From assembly GCA_025667525.1 (NCBI GenBank), contig CM046875.1, positions 291,195,147-291,259,146 on the forward strand: DNA of 64,000 bases, in the 5' to 3' direction. The notes beneath the pieces were generated by a model. It saw only the letters and a list, made by a program, of their open reading frames with translations, was not told the DNA's origin and did no database searches. The position numbers and the translations under genes were made by a program. This document shows positions 49,472 to 60,254 of this stretch, one piece after another. The stretch is from Glebionis coronaria. Lineage: Eukaryota; Streptophyta; Magnoliopsida; Asterales; Asteraceae. Every line of letters starts with the position of its first letter. The stretch's first letter is position 1.

Positions 49472-49473
49472 TT

Positions 49474-49481
49474 TGGTATCA
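49474..49481 (+). other. Primer binding site of copia E (short match)
   Basis: TGGTATCA two bases after the LTR end matches the first eight bases of the iMet PBS, then diverges (ATCGCC). The position fits; the short match is unusual for a plant copia element. Confidence 0.6.
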
Positions 49482-49734
49482 ATCGCCACGGGGTAGATTT
49501 GTGATTGGTTGGTGTTATTATATTTGATTCGAATGATTTAATCCATAAATCATCTCGGATTCAAATTTTTTTGTGTTTTCCGTGCTTTGCTTAATCATCT
49601 ACATCTTATACATAGTTGTAGTAGTGATTTGGTATATTTACTTTGGCTAAAAACACAAAATTTTTGGGTTTTTTGATCATTTTTTGGCTTAAAATCACGT
49701 ATTGGTTGAGTTTTGTCCGAGAAAAGGGGGATAC

Positions 49735-50060
49735 ATTCCGATTGGTACATTCAGATTGGTATTCCGATTGGTACATTCAGATTGGTATTCCGATTGGTAC
49801 ATTCAGATTGGTATTCCGATTGGTACATTCAGATTGGTATTCCGATTGGTACATTCAGATTGGTATTCCGATTGGTACATTCAGATTGGTATTCCGATTG
49901 GTTCATTCAGATTGGTATTCCGATTGGTGATTCAGATTGACATTCCGATTGGTTATTCAGATTGCCATTCCGATTGGTGATTCAGATTGACATTCCGATT
50001 GGTTATTCCGATAACATTCCGATTGGTTATTCCGATAACATTCCGATTGGTTATTCCGAT
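49735..50060 (+). repeat. 26-bp minisatellite in the leader of copia E
   Basis: Six identical 26-bp units run from 49735 to 49890, each ATTCCGATTGGTACATTC plus CAGATTGGT with the C shared. A seventh carries one change, and about six decayed units of 24-25 bp continue to 50060. The unit has no stop codon in any forward frame, so three overlapping ORFs here (49643-49930, 49702-49980, 49713-49940) are artefacts of the repeat. A 40-bp A-rich run follows at 50147-50185. Confidence 0.9.
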
Positions 50061-50422
50061 GATGTGTTTTGCTAAATTTTGTTTGAGTATTTTTTAGACT
50101 TAGCCACCATCTAGACTAGTTTCAGAATATCGTTTCCACGAAGATCAAAAAAAAAAAAAAGAAAAAAAAAAAAAAAAAAAAAAAGAGTTAAAAAATTTTC
50201 GTCAAGTAAATTCAAATTTTTTCCATACTAGTTTTAGGACATTTCTAGCTCGATTTCAAATTTTGGCGATTACAAAATTTTTGGACTACCGTTTTAGTCG
50301 GACTGGAGAATTTATTGTCGGCCTGGAGAAAAATTGCAATTTTCGGAATTTAAACCACAACAACAATCACAACAAATCTACTTAAGATCCATATTCACTT
50401 CATCATTTCAGAGAATATTGAG

Positions 50423-53400
50423 ATGGATTCTACTGCCGAATATCGTGTGACGAACAACAACATAATGGTGGCGGGTAACAAAGAGAGACCACCAATGCTT
50501 GTATCTGGTAGGTATGCTCAATGGCAATCACGTTTCATACGATATCTTGATACAAGACCTAATGGTGATGCCTTGAGGAAATGTATTACTCATGGACCAT
50601 ATATATTTAAGAAGATCTCAGTTCCTCCAAGAGCAGCCACAGATACTACTGATCCAATACCTGCAAGTGAACGTGATGAAACAAGAGCTGATCTCACACC
50701 TGAAAATTGTGCTTGGCATGATGCGGAGAAGGAAGCCATCTATATGGTTTTAAGTGGGATTGGAGATGATATTTACTCCACGGTTGATGCATGCCCGACA
50801 GCACATGAAATGTGGACTGCTATTGAACGCTTGCAACAAGGAGAATCACTCAACAAACAAGATGTCAAAACAAACTTGTTCTGGAATTTTGGCAAGTTTA
50901 CTTCAAGGGATGGAGAATCAATTGACTCTTACTACTCCAGGTTTTATAAGATGATGAATGACATGACAAGAAATAACCTGCAAGTCTCCACCATGCAAGT
51001 CAATGTCCAATTTCTTCAACAACTTCAACCCGAGTGGACACGATTCGTCACTTTGGTGAAACAACAAGAAAAGTTAGACGAGGTCTCATATCATCGACTC
51101 TTTGACATCTTGAAGCAATTTCAGAATGAAGCAAATGAGATTCGTGCTGAACGTGTTGCCAAGACGGCTAATCCACTTGCTTTACTGACTACCACTCAAC
51201 ATGTTCAAGATCCTCACTCTCGTGCTCCTAAGCCATACCCCAATACATCATCCTCACCACGATATTCCACACCATCTAAGTCTTCATCTTCCACAAAATC
51301 TCGAGGTAAAGCGCCAAGAGCACCATCACCACCATCTGAGTCCTCATCTGAAGAAGATAGTGATGAAGACCAAGCTCAAAAGAACCGAGAGATGAAACAA
51401 CAAATTGCTTACATAATGAAGACTTACAAGAAAATCTACAAACCCACCAACAACAATCTTCGCACATCATCTAACACAAAGAACCGATATGTTGAGAGTC
51501 CTCCAAGGTATGACACACGTCGACGTGGTGAAAGTCCTTCTAGGTATGATCGACATAATCCAATACATGTTGAGGGTTCTGCAAGATATGATCGACAAAC
51601 TGCCAAGTATGATGCTCAGAGGATTGCTGCTGCTACTGGGAATAGGGAAACGGTTGGAAGTCAAGTGGTTCAGCAGAGCGGGATTCAATGTTTTAATTGC
51701 CAAGGTTATGGACATATGGCAAAGGAATGCAGGAAACCGAAAAGGGTTAGAGACTCCAGCTATCACAAGGAAAAGATGCTTCTATGCAAAAAGATGGAAG
51801 CAGGGGTTAAATTGTCAGCTGAGGAAGGAGCCATGCTTGATGATACTGATGATGAAGATTCTGATCAAGAGCTTGATGCACATTACTCGTACATGGCAAA
51901 GGTTGAAGAAGTTCTCAAAGTCACTGAAGATGACAATGGTCCTATCTTTGACACTGAGCCAATCGATAAGGTACACACTACTGATGAATATAATGTGTTT
52001 GGTGATATTCCTGAGCATAGTGATCTACCCAATGCCATTAATGACACGTGTATGATGGAAACGGTTGATAGCAATACCACACCCGATTCATCAGACATGT
52101 GCAATAATGAGTCTGAGGATGATCAACATGCAAATGAATATGATGAAGAGGAACGTATTGCGCTTGCTAATTTAATTGCTACTTTACAAAAAGATGTCAC
52201 TGAAAATAAAAAAAGTCAAAAGCAATTAAAGAAGGCAAACGCTACGCTCACTCAAAGTTTTGAAGAATGTAAAGCTGCTCTTATCAAATCTACTGAGATG
52301 ACTGAAAGCTATAGAGATGAGCTCCTTCAGAAAACCAAAGAGCTTGAGGGGTACAAGAGAAGTGCGTTAAAAAGTCAAAAGGACGATTTTGAAAACAAAT
52401 ATAATACAACTCTTGAGTTATTAGCTAAAGAGAAGCGTCAATATAATGTTTTCTTAATGGATGAACGTCAAAAAACGTACCTTGCTAATACCAAAGTTAA
52501 TGAACTTGAACAAAAGCTCTCTATGACCACCACTGATTCTGCTAAAATTCTAGAGGATAAGAAACAAGAGGTAGATGCGTTAAAACAAGACTTCAAAAGT
52601 AGATATGATAAAGAAACCGAAAAAGTTACGAAACTAGAAGCACAAGTCGACTTTTTGAAGAACGTTGTTTATAAAACGCATGATTCTATTCAATCCGTAA
52701 GAATGCTAGCACCTCCATCGATGTTTAAGGGTCAAGCTAGCTTTGCAAGTCCTGAGTACCTTGCCAAAGCTCAAGCTGCGAACCCGCATCTTTATCTTGA
52801 TGAGACTGAAAGGACAGATCTTGATTGCATGCCTGTTAGTGCCGATAGTGAAGAGACTGCCCTTTGGGATGCTGATAGTCAACCACTTGTTAATAAGGAG
52901 TTTGTGAAACCTTATAATTATGCTTATGAGAATAGTCTTTATGGCCTGTTCAACAAACAAACTCAGAAAACTCGTGAGGAAGTGTTCTTAGAATGCAAAC
53001 AAAAGAGAATTCAATGGAAGAAAGCATTTGCCCCTAAGAAATCTAATGTTTACAAATACATCAACTACCTCCCTCTAGATGAATCTAAAAGCAAGAGTAG
53101 GAAAACATTAGGTATTCTTAAACATCACATAGATAATGTTAAATCTATTGTTGAACGAGACTGGGCAAAACGTGAAAATGCTGAATGGACACGTCCGATT
53201 CCTCAAGATATTACCCTGCTTGTCAAAGAACTCTTAATTCCAAACACGGCGTTGATTAAAGAAACTGTTCTTCAACTTGAGGAGTTCATTCGGACCGAAA
53301 TGTTTAATGATTTAAAATATGTTGAATCTATTGAGAAACACATTGATGATCTTCAAATGGAGAAGTCTGATTTCTCAGATGAATATGATTTACTCTTGCA

Positions 53401-54823
53401 AGAATGTGTTTCTAAAGATGTTATGTGTGCTTATTTTACATCTTGTGCTGATATTGATGAATATTCTGAAGTTGCATGCCAATATCTTGATAAGATCAAA
53501 GAATGTGAACGTCTTGAAATTGAGCTTTCGAAACGTAAAGAAAATGTTGACAAAAAGGCTTTTGAGTTACTTCAACACAAAACTGATTTCCTTCAAAAAC
53601 ATTGTCATTCACTTGAACTTGCTTTGCAAAAAGATGTTCGTCGTTTTCCACATGATAATAAATTGCAAGAAAAACTTTCCCAAACATTTCGAGAAATGAA
53701 TGAACAGAATTTGGAAATTAAAGGGATGAAAGCTCAATTACAAGACAGGGACAGAGCGATAGCAGAGTTGCAGAAACTCATTGCTAAAATGGGTGGGAAA
53801 ATTGTGGAACCTAGCATTAAGAAAAATGTTGTTAGACAACCCAATGCCTCTAAAGAGAATAGATCCTCTATCTTGGGAAAACCATCTGCTTTATCTAATT
53901 CCTCGTTTGCAAAACCTGTGTTTGCCCCCAAGATGGATGGAAAGGAAAGGTTACCACAAGCTCAACCCATAAGGAATCATGTAGCACCAAGCGTTAAGCA
54001 CAATAATGTGATTAAACCAGGGATGTATAGAATGCCCACTAAGCCCACAAACAAAGATACTCACTCGCCTCAGACTTCTAGAAACACTAATATTCGTGTG
54101 TCTTCTACTACAGGAATAGTCTCCACTACTAGTGTTAGCCGGCCTCAGCTTAAGAGCACTCAAGAGAATGATAAGGTCTGGAAACACAAGAATCAAGGGA
54201 AGATGAAGCAAGTAGAAGAACACCCTAGGATTTTCAATGTTTCTAAGAATAAAACGTCTGTAATCGCGTGTCATGACGATTTGAATGATTCAACTTTGAA
54301 TGCTATGAATGTGAAATTTGTTTGTGTCAAATGTGGCAAGTGTGCTAATGCTAATCATTCTATGTGTGCTATGAATAATGTTAAAGGCGTAGAAACTAGA
54401 ACTAAGAAGCAAATTGTGATGCCTATTAGTGCTAGTAAACCCAAACGCAAAGTGAACCATTCTGGTGCTACCCCCACTAAGAAAAGTATTGCATCAGACT
54501 CCACCACTAAGAATCCTAGAAGCAAAATTAAGGAATTATATGAGTCTGCCAGTAAGTCTTGGAAATGGTGGTTTGCTAATCAATGTCCTCCCGGATATAA
54601 ATGGATGCCTAAAGTTAGGACAGAAAATGTGAAAACGAGTGTTAGTTTGCCTTTAAATGTTGATAAGGACACTAATGATTCTACTATCACAACTACTGTG
54701 GTATCCAATTTAGCAAATGCTCCATCGTGTTCTAACTCTTCTGCAGGTGATACAAATAATTCTCTTCATAATGGACTCCGGATGCACGAAGCACATGACG
54801 GGGAATCTCAAGCTTCTAATTAA
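50423..54823 (+). CDS. Gag-type ORF1 of copia E, 1466 aa
   Basis: Residues 1-270 form a copia Gag (helical capsid-like region, with YAQWQSRFIRYLD and a VDACPTAHEMWTAIERLQQG block). Residues 423-436 are the zinc knuckle CFNCQGYGHMAKEC (CX2CX4HX4C). About 575-755 is a long coiled coil, followed by further helical segments to about 1150. A second Cys/His cluster CVKCGKCANANHSMC is at 1301-1315. Then comes a Trp-rich SWKWWFANQCPPGYKW block. The frame stops at 54823, 16 codons past the start of the protease motif in another frame. In most copia elements gag and pol are one ORF. The ORF is intact; the start is the first ATG after the A-rich leader (GAGATGG context). Confidence 0.9.
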   Translation: MDSTAEYRVTNNNIMVAGNKERPPMLVSGRYAQWQSRFIRYLDTRPNGDALRKCITHGPYIFKKISVPPRAATDTTDPIPASERDETRADLTPENCAWHDAEKEAIYMVLSGIGDDIYSTVDACPTAHEMWTAIERLQQGESLNKQDVKTNLFWNFGKFTSRDGESIDSYYSRFYKMMNDMTRNNLQVSTMQVNVQFLQQLQPEWTRFVTLVKQQEKLDEVSYHRLFDILKQFQNEANEIRAERVAKTANPLALLTTTQHVQDPHSRAPKPYPNTSSSPRYSTPSKSSSSTKSRGKAPRAPSPPSESSSEEDSDEDQAQKNREMKQQIAYIMKTYKKIYKPTNNNLRTSSNTKNRYVESPPRYDTRRRGESPSRYDRHNPIHVEGSARYDRQTAKYDAQRIAAATGNRETVGSQVVQQSGIQCFNCQGYGHMAKECRKPKRVRDSSYHKEKMLLCKKMEAGVKLSAEEGAMLDDTDDEDSDQELDAHYSYMAKVEEVLKVTEDDNGPIFDTEPIDKVHTTDEYNVFGDIPEHSDLPNAINDTCMMETVDSNTTPDSSDMCNNESEDDQHANEYDEEERIALANLIATLQKDVTENKKSQKQLKKANATLTQSFEECKAALIKSTEMTESYRDELLQKTKELEGYKRSALKSQKDDFENKYNTTLELLAKEKRQYNVFLMDERQKTYLANTKVNELEQKLSMTTTDSAKILEDKKQEVDALKQDFKSRYDKETEKVTKLEAQVDFLKNVVYKTHDSIQSVRMLAPPSMFKGQASFASPEYLAKAQAANPHLYLDETERTDLDCMPVSADSEETALWDADSQPLVNKEFVKPYNYAYENSLYGLFNKQTQKTREEVFLECKQKRIQWKKAFAPKKSNVYKYINYLPLDESKSKSRKTLGILKHHIDNVKSIVERDWAKRENAEWTRPIPQDITLLVKELLIPNTALIKETVLQLEEFIRTEMFNDLKYVESIEKHIDDLQMEKSDFSDEYDLLLQECVSKDVMCAYFTSCADIDEYSEVACQYLDKIKECERLEIELSKRKENVDKKAFELLQHKTDFLQKHCHSLELALQKDVRRFPHDNKLQEKLSQTFREMNEQNLEIKGMKAQLQDRDRAIAELQKLIAKMGGKIVEPSIKKNVVRQPNASKENRSSILGKPSALSNSSFAKPVFAPKMDGKERLPQAQPIRNHVAPSVKHNNVIKPGMYRMPTKPTNKDTHSPQTSRNTNIRVSSTTGIVSTTSVSRPQLKSTQENDKVWKHKNQGKMKQVEEHPRIFNVSKNKTSVIACHDDLNDSTLNAMNVKFVCVKCGKCANANHSMCAMNNVKGVETRTKKQIVMPISASKPKRKVNHSGATPTKKSIASDSTTKNPRSKIKELYESASKSWKWWFANQCPPGYKWMPKVRTENVKTSVSLPLNVDKDTNDSTITTTVVSNLANAPSCSNSSAGDTNNSLHNGLRMHEAHDGESQASN

Positions 54824-57800
54824 CTTCGTGGAGAAGTTCCTAGGTACGGTCCGATTCGGAAATGATCAATTTGCACCGATCCTAGGATATGGAGATTTGG
54901 TTCAGGGGAATATCACGATTAAAAGGGTATACTACGTCGAAGGGCTCAATCACAATCTTTTCTCGGTTGGTCAATTCTGTGATGCGGATTTGGAAGTTGC
55001 TTTCAGAAAGAAGACATGTTTTGTTCGTGATTATGATGGGAATGACTTACTTACCGGTACACGGGGTACTGATCTTTACACAATTTCACTTCAAGACACA
55101 ACTTCATCAACTCCAATTTGCTTCATGGCTAAAGCTTCAACGACTCAGGCATGGTTATGGCATCAACGTCTTTCTCATCTCAACTTTGATACCATTAACT
55201 TGCTTTCCAAGAAAGATATTGTGAGAGGCCTTCCAAGCTTGAAATTCATCAAAGATCATCTTTGTTCTTCTTGTGAACTTTGTAAAGCTAAACGAAGTAG
55301 CTTTAAAACAAAGACCACACCAAGCTCTAAAGGACGGTTAGATCTTCTTCACATGGATCTGTGTGGTCCAATGCGTGTTCAGAGTATCAATGGAAAGAAA
55401 TATATTCTGGTAATTGTCGATGATTACTCAAGGTACACATGGACTCACTTCTTGAGGTCCAAGGATGAAACACCTGAAGTTCTCATCAGCTTTCTTAAAC
55501 TGATACAACGTGGTCTTCAAGCTCAAGTTAAAGTGGTTCGTACTGACAGAGGTACAGAATTTTTGAATTCAAATCTGAGAAAGTATTTTGAAGCCGAAGG
55601 GATTGAACATGAAACATCTATTGCTCGAACATCCGAACAAAACGGCGTTGTTGAATGACGAAACCGTACTTTGGTTGAAGCTGCTCGAACATTATTATCC
55701 GCTTCAAAACTTCCACTATATTTTTGGGCCGAAGCCGTGTCAACCGCATGCTACACACAAAACCGATCCTTAATTATCCCAAGACACGAAAAGACACCAT
55801 ATCACATAATTCATGATCGAAAACCTTCACTCAAATACCTTCATGTTTTTGGATGTACTTGCTACATTATTCGAGATGGTGAAAATTTGGATAAAATGAA
55901 AGAGAAAGGTGATACATGTATTCTTGTGGGATATGCAACTCAGTCTAAGGGATATAGAGTGTTCAACAAAAGAACAAAATTGATTGTCGAGACAATTCAC
56001 ATCCGATTTGATGAATCTCAAGAGATGGCACTTGAACAAAACAGTTTAAGTCCCGATCCACAACGACAAACGACTTCCGTTCACAACCGCACGGAACTCG
56101 AAACTCAAGACCACAGCAATGAACCGTCAAGTTCAACGCTGGTTCCAGAAAATGTTCCTAGAGCAGATATGACAGTCGACACGACAATTGAAGAATTGGA
56201 AATGTTATATGGACCAATGTATGATGAGTATTTCACAGGGGAGAAACAAGTTGTATCGAAGTCTTCCGCTGTCACTCATGATACGAATGATGATACCGAT
56301 CATCGTCAACAACCGGATACAACTTCATCTACTTCAACACGGGTTGTTGCAGATTTACCTCCTCAGAATATCACTTCAACAATCGATCCTACAACATCCA
56401 CAACTACTGTCATTGCTCTAGAGAACACAAATCAAGCAGACGGTGCATTATCTGACGAAGACGAATTTATCAACCCATTCGGTACACCGGTACATGAAAC
56501 TGGAGAGTCTTCTACTCGCCATGTTGATCCGTCAAATATGCATACTTTCTATCAACGACATCCTTCAACACATCATTGGACCCGAGATCATCCTTTGGTT
56601 CATGTCATTGGAAACCCTTCACAGCCCGTTCGTACAAGACGACAGCTTGAAACCGATGGCGATGTTTGTATGTTCGCACTCTCCGTGAGTACTGCTGAAC
56701 CGAAAAACATCAAAGAAGCCATGGCTGATCATGCTTGGATTGAATCGATGACGGATGAACTATAACAGTTTGAAAGACTTAAAGTCTGGGAACTGGTTGA
56801 CAGACCATACGATGTAACACCATTAAATCTTCGATGGATCTGGAAAAACAAGATGGATGAAGAAAACACGATCATCAAGAATAAATCTAGGCTAGTGGCT
56901 AAAGGGTATGGACAGAAAGAGGGTATTGATTTTGAAGAATCATTTGCACCAGTTGCTCGAATGGAAGCAGTCAGGATTTTTCTTGCTTATGCTGCACATA
57001 AGGGATTCATTGTCTATCAAATGGACGTAAAGACGGCGTTTCTTAACGGTCCTTTGAAGGAAGAAGTCTATGTCACGCATCCGGAAGGATTCGTCAATCC
57101 TCATTACCCTGACAAGGTGTATCGTCTCCACAAAGCACTATATGGACTCAAGCAAGCTCCAAGGGCGTGGTACGACGAGCTCTCAAAATTTCTGGTCTCC
57201 AAAGGTTTCTCAAAAGGTTCCATTGATCTAACTTTGTTCACTTATAAATATGGGGATGACATTCTGCTTGTGCAAATTTATGTTGATGACATTATTTTCG
57301 GGTCTACAAACCCAAAACTTTCAAAATGGTTTGAAAAAGTAATGCACAGCAGATTTGAAATGTCTATGATGGGCGAACTAAAATTCTTTCTAGGAATTCA
57401 AGTTCACCAATCCCCAAGTGGTATCTTTATTAACCAAGCTAAGTATTGTCAAGAGATAATCAAAAAGCATGGTATGACATCATGTGACCCCGTTGGGACA
57501 CCATTATCAACCACATCCCTAGATGCTGATTTGGAGGGATTACCCATAGATCAAACGAGATATCGTTCCATGATCGGGTCCCTCATGTACTTGACAGCAA
57601 GCAGACCTGATATTCATCATGCTACGTGTTATTGTGCACGATATCAAGCACGACCCACTGAAAAGCACCTCAAGGAGGTTAAACGGATCTTTCGGTACCT
57701 TAAGAATACCATTCACATGGGACTCTGGTATCCGAGGGAAACCGGTTTCTTTCTAACGGCCTATTCAGATTCTGATCATGCAGGGTGTCTTGATACACGT

Positions 57801-58259
57801 AAAAGTACTTCTGGTGGTGCACAATTTCTAGGTCAAGACAAGCTTGTGGGATGGTCTTCCAAGAAGCAGGATTGCACGTCACTTTCATCAGCCGAAGCGG
57901 AGTATGTGTCTCTATCTGCGTGTTGTGCTCAAGTTCTTTGGATGAGAACACAACTCACGGATTATGGCTTCCATTTTGATAAAGTACCTATGTACTGTGA
58001 CTCAAAGTCGGCCATAGCCATCTCCTGCAATCCGGTTCAGCATTCCCGCACGAAGCACATTGATGTCCGATATCACTTCATTAAGGAACAAGTTGAAAGA
58101 GGTATCGTTGAACTATACTTTGTTGGAACGGATTACCAATTAGCTGACTTGTTTACAAAAGCTCTTTCGAAAGAGAGGTTTGCGTATCTAGTTAGGCAAA
58201 TTGGTATGAGATGTTTGACTCCAGCAGAACTGGAGGTTCTGGCAAAGAAGCCTGCTTGA
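54717..58259 (+). pseudogene. Pol of copia E: protease, integrase, RT, RNase H with two stops
   Basis: One frame, offset from ORF1 and overlapping it by about 107 bp. Landmarks in order: protease MDSGCTKHMTG (Asp at 54774-54776); integrase zinc region WLWHQRLSHLNF with CSSCELC; DDE core with HMDLCGP, VRTDRGTEF and EQNGVVE; RT from about 56820 with YVDDIIF; RNase H with [14 protein letters not shown] and [12 protein letters not shown] at 55656-55658 falls directly after the catalytic Glu of integrase, and TAA at 56763-56765 lies just ahead of RT. Both segments between stops stay in phase. Pol acts in reverse transcription and insertion; this copy could not make a full-length product without readthrough and frameshifting. 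Confidence 0.93.
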
Positions 58260-59803
58260 TTCATCTATCAAACATCTACCTGTAAATATTAATCAAAAAG
58301 CAAAATACAAAATTAAAAAATCTTTGATAATCCAAAAATATTCTTCTCGACATGTCTTTCAGTATCGATAATATGGACGTACCTAGAAATGTCGCTCAAT
58401 AACGACACGGGTGTGTACATAAAGCTCGAATGAAAGTTGTAAATATTTTTCAAAACATGTCATTTCTATCTTTTTCAAAAGGAAATTGTCTATTTTGGAC
58501 AATATTTCCACCAACGGGTAGAGCAATCTATCTTGGGTTGAGCTTGTCACAAAACATTCAACGTTTTGAGCTCAACACAATGGCTTGTAATCACTTTCAG
58601 ATTGCAACCCGGATCTAAATTCACGGGGGAGTGTACGCTTTTGTACTCTTACCCTTAGCAAAAGAAGTTAAATCTTCTTACACTTGAGTGGATTCGTCAA
58701 GACATTCAAAGTCTATGAACTCAAGTTTATGCTTTAGAAAAACCTTTTCGTCAAAAAGAATTGATTTTTCAAAAAGCGTTGAACACAAAATTTTCAAGAA
58801 TTTCTCATTGACATTCAAAATCTTTCAAAAATTGTGTGTTCAACAACTCCTATCCTCAAAAGTTTAATGTGGATCAAATCCTCGTAATGACAATTCCATT
58901 GGATCAATTTTTGAGGGGGAGCAATTCAACTTCATGCAAAAGAGTAACACATCTTTCTCCCGAAGATTTTCAAGACTATTTTTCAAAATATATTTTAATC
59001 AAATTTGGTATCTCTAATATCAAAAGATTTTATATATTAGAGATAGGGGGAGAAAATGTGATTAAAATGTGATCATATATAAGACTCAAGCACTTTACAC
59101 TTTCGATTATCGATGCACATGTGAAGGGGGAGCTTTTCTGAAACGACAAAACTAGCAAAGTGTTAAATGTTTTTCAAACACTTTGTTAGAATTTAAAGTG
59201 GTTTTCATGGTTACGATCAAATACCCACAACATCTTTAATTCACGACGTTATTGGTGTCAAAAGGGTGGTTAGGTTTAAGTCCTATGATCCAACCAGAAC
59301 CGGAGGGATCTTCCCAGGGACAATCCAATAGATTATTAGAAGTCCTTAGGAAAGATGGAGTAGAATGTGAACGTAGCTGAATGCCGACTAAGTACTGATG
59401 ATAGCACTGGAACAATCACAACAAGGTGCTATTAATGATGTCTTGGTAAGCATTGAAGGGGTTGAAGAATGAAAAAGAAATGTAAGGATAAAGGGTGTAA
59501 AGAAAGAAGCCCTCCATACAACTTAGGCAGAAACCGGGTCAACTCATCATGAAGACAAACTCATCATGGACCCAGTGATGTGAAGCACAACCCTTTCCTA
59601 GCTACTCAGACTTCTCTCAAAAGAAGTTTGTTTTATTGTCACGGAGATCAACACGACTTCTATTGACTTTCTCACTCCGAGATAGTTGATATTGAATAGG
59701 TGGCATCTGCTCCAGCCTCCGACCACTAAAAGTGGACAAATCGAGTCTAGAGCCAAGAGATCAATCAAATCTCGTTAGGACACACGGATGAAGATCAAGA
59801 GAG

Positions 59804-60205
59804 TCCTACGCTATATCCTTGCGATATTGCTAGAACACTCAGAGTGATACTATTTAGTATTCACAATGATGAGTGGAAATCCTTCCAGTGTTAACATCAA
59901 ACAGCACTGCGGTAGGTCATATGTAAGATTCTTTATGAATTGAACATATGTACAACTGAAAAGCAACAGTGGTTTGATTCTGAATTGATTCAAACTCGTT
60001 TCAGGTTTCTACGCAATATCTTTATGGTCTTTCCAGAACATTCAGAGTGATATTTATTAATATTCACAGTGACGAATGGAAATCCTTCTAGCGTCAACAT
60101 CAAACAGCGCTACGGTAGGTGACTTGTGAGATTCTTATGAATCAAACTTGTGTCAACTGGAAAGCAACAATGGTAAGATTCTTAATGAATCAAACTTGTT
60201 CCAGG
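59804..60205 (+). ncRNA. Tandem structured modules E1 and E2 (candidate RNA element)
   Basis: E1 is 59804-60006 and E2 is 60007-60205. They align with D1 and D2 in the diverged remnant D. Stem b: E1 GTGATAC/GTATTCAC (59844-59850 with 59857-59864), E2 GTGATATT/AATATTCAC (60047-60054 with 60059-60067). Stem c: E1 CAGTG/CACTG (59886-59890 with 59905-59909), E2 TAGCG/CGCTA (60089-60093 with 60108-60112). Pairing is kept while bases change, which argues for RNA structure. Expression and function are unknown. Confidence 0.55.
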
Positions 60206-60254
60206 AATTTGAATTGACGACTTTAATCAAGCGGATATTTATCCAATTGATTCA

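Noticed and set aside
49643..49980. Three overlapping ORFs with periodic Trp/Tyr-rich peptides
   Set aside because: They result from a stop-free 26-bp minisatellite; every frame is open, so coding is not implied.
49735..50060. Possible CRISPR-like array because of regular 26-bp units
   Set aside because: Units are head-to-tail with no unique spacers, inside a plant retrotransposon leader.
51201..53972. Many ORFs of 60-190 codons in other frames under ORF1 of copia E
   Set aside because: Shadows of the intact 1466-codon Gag-type frame.
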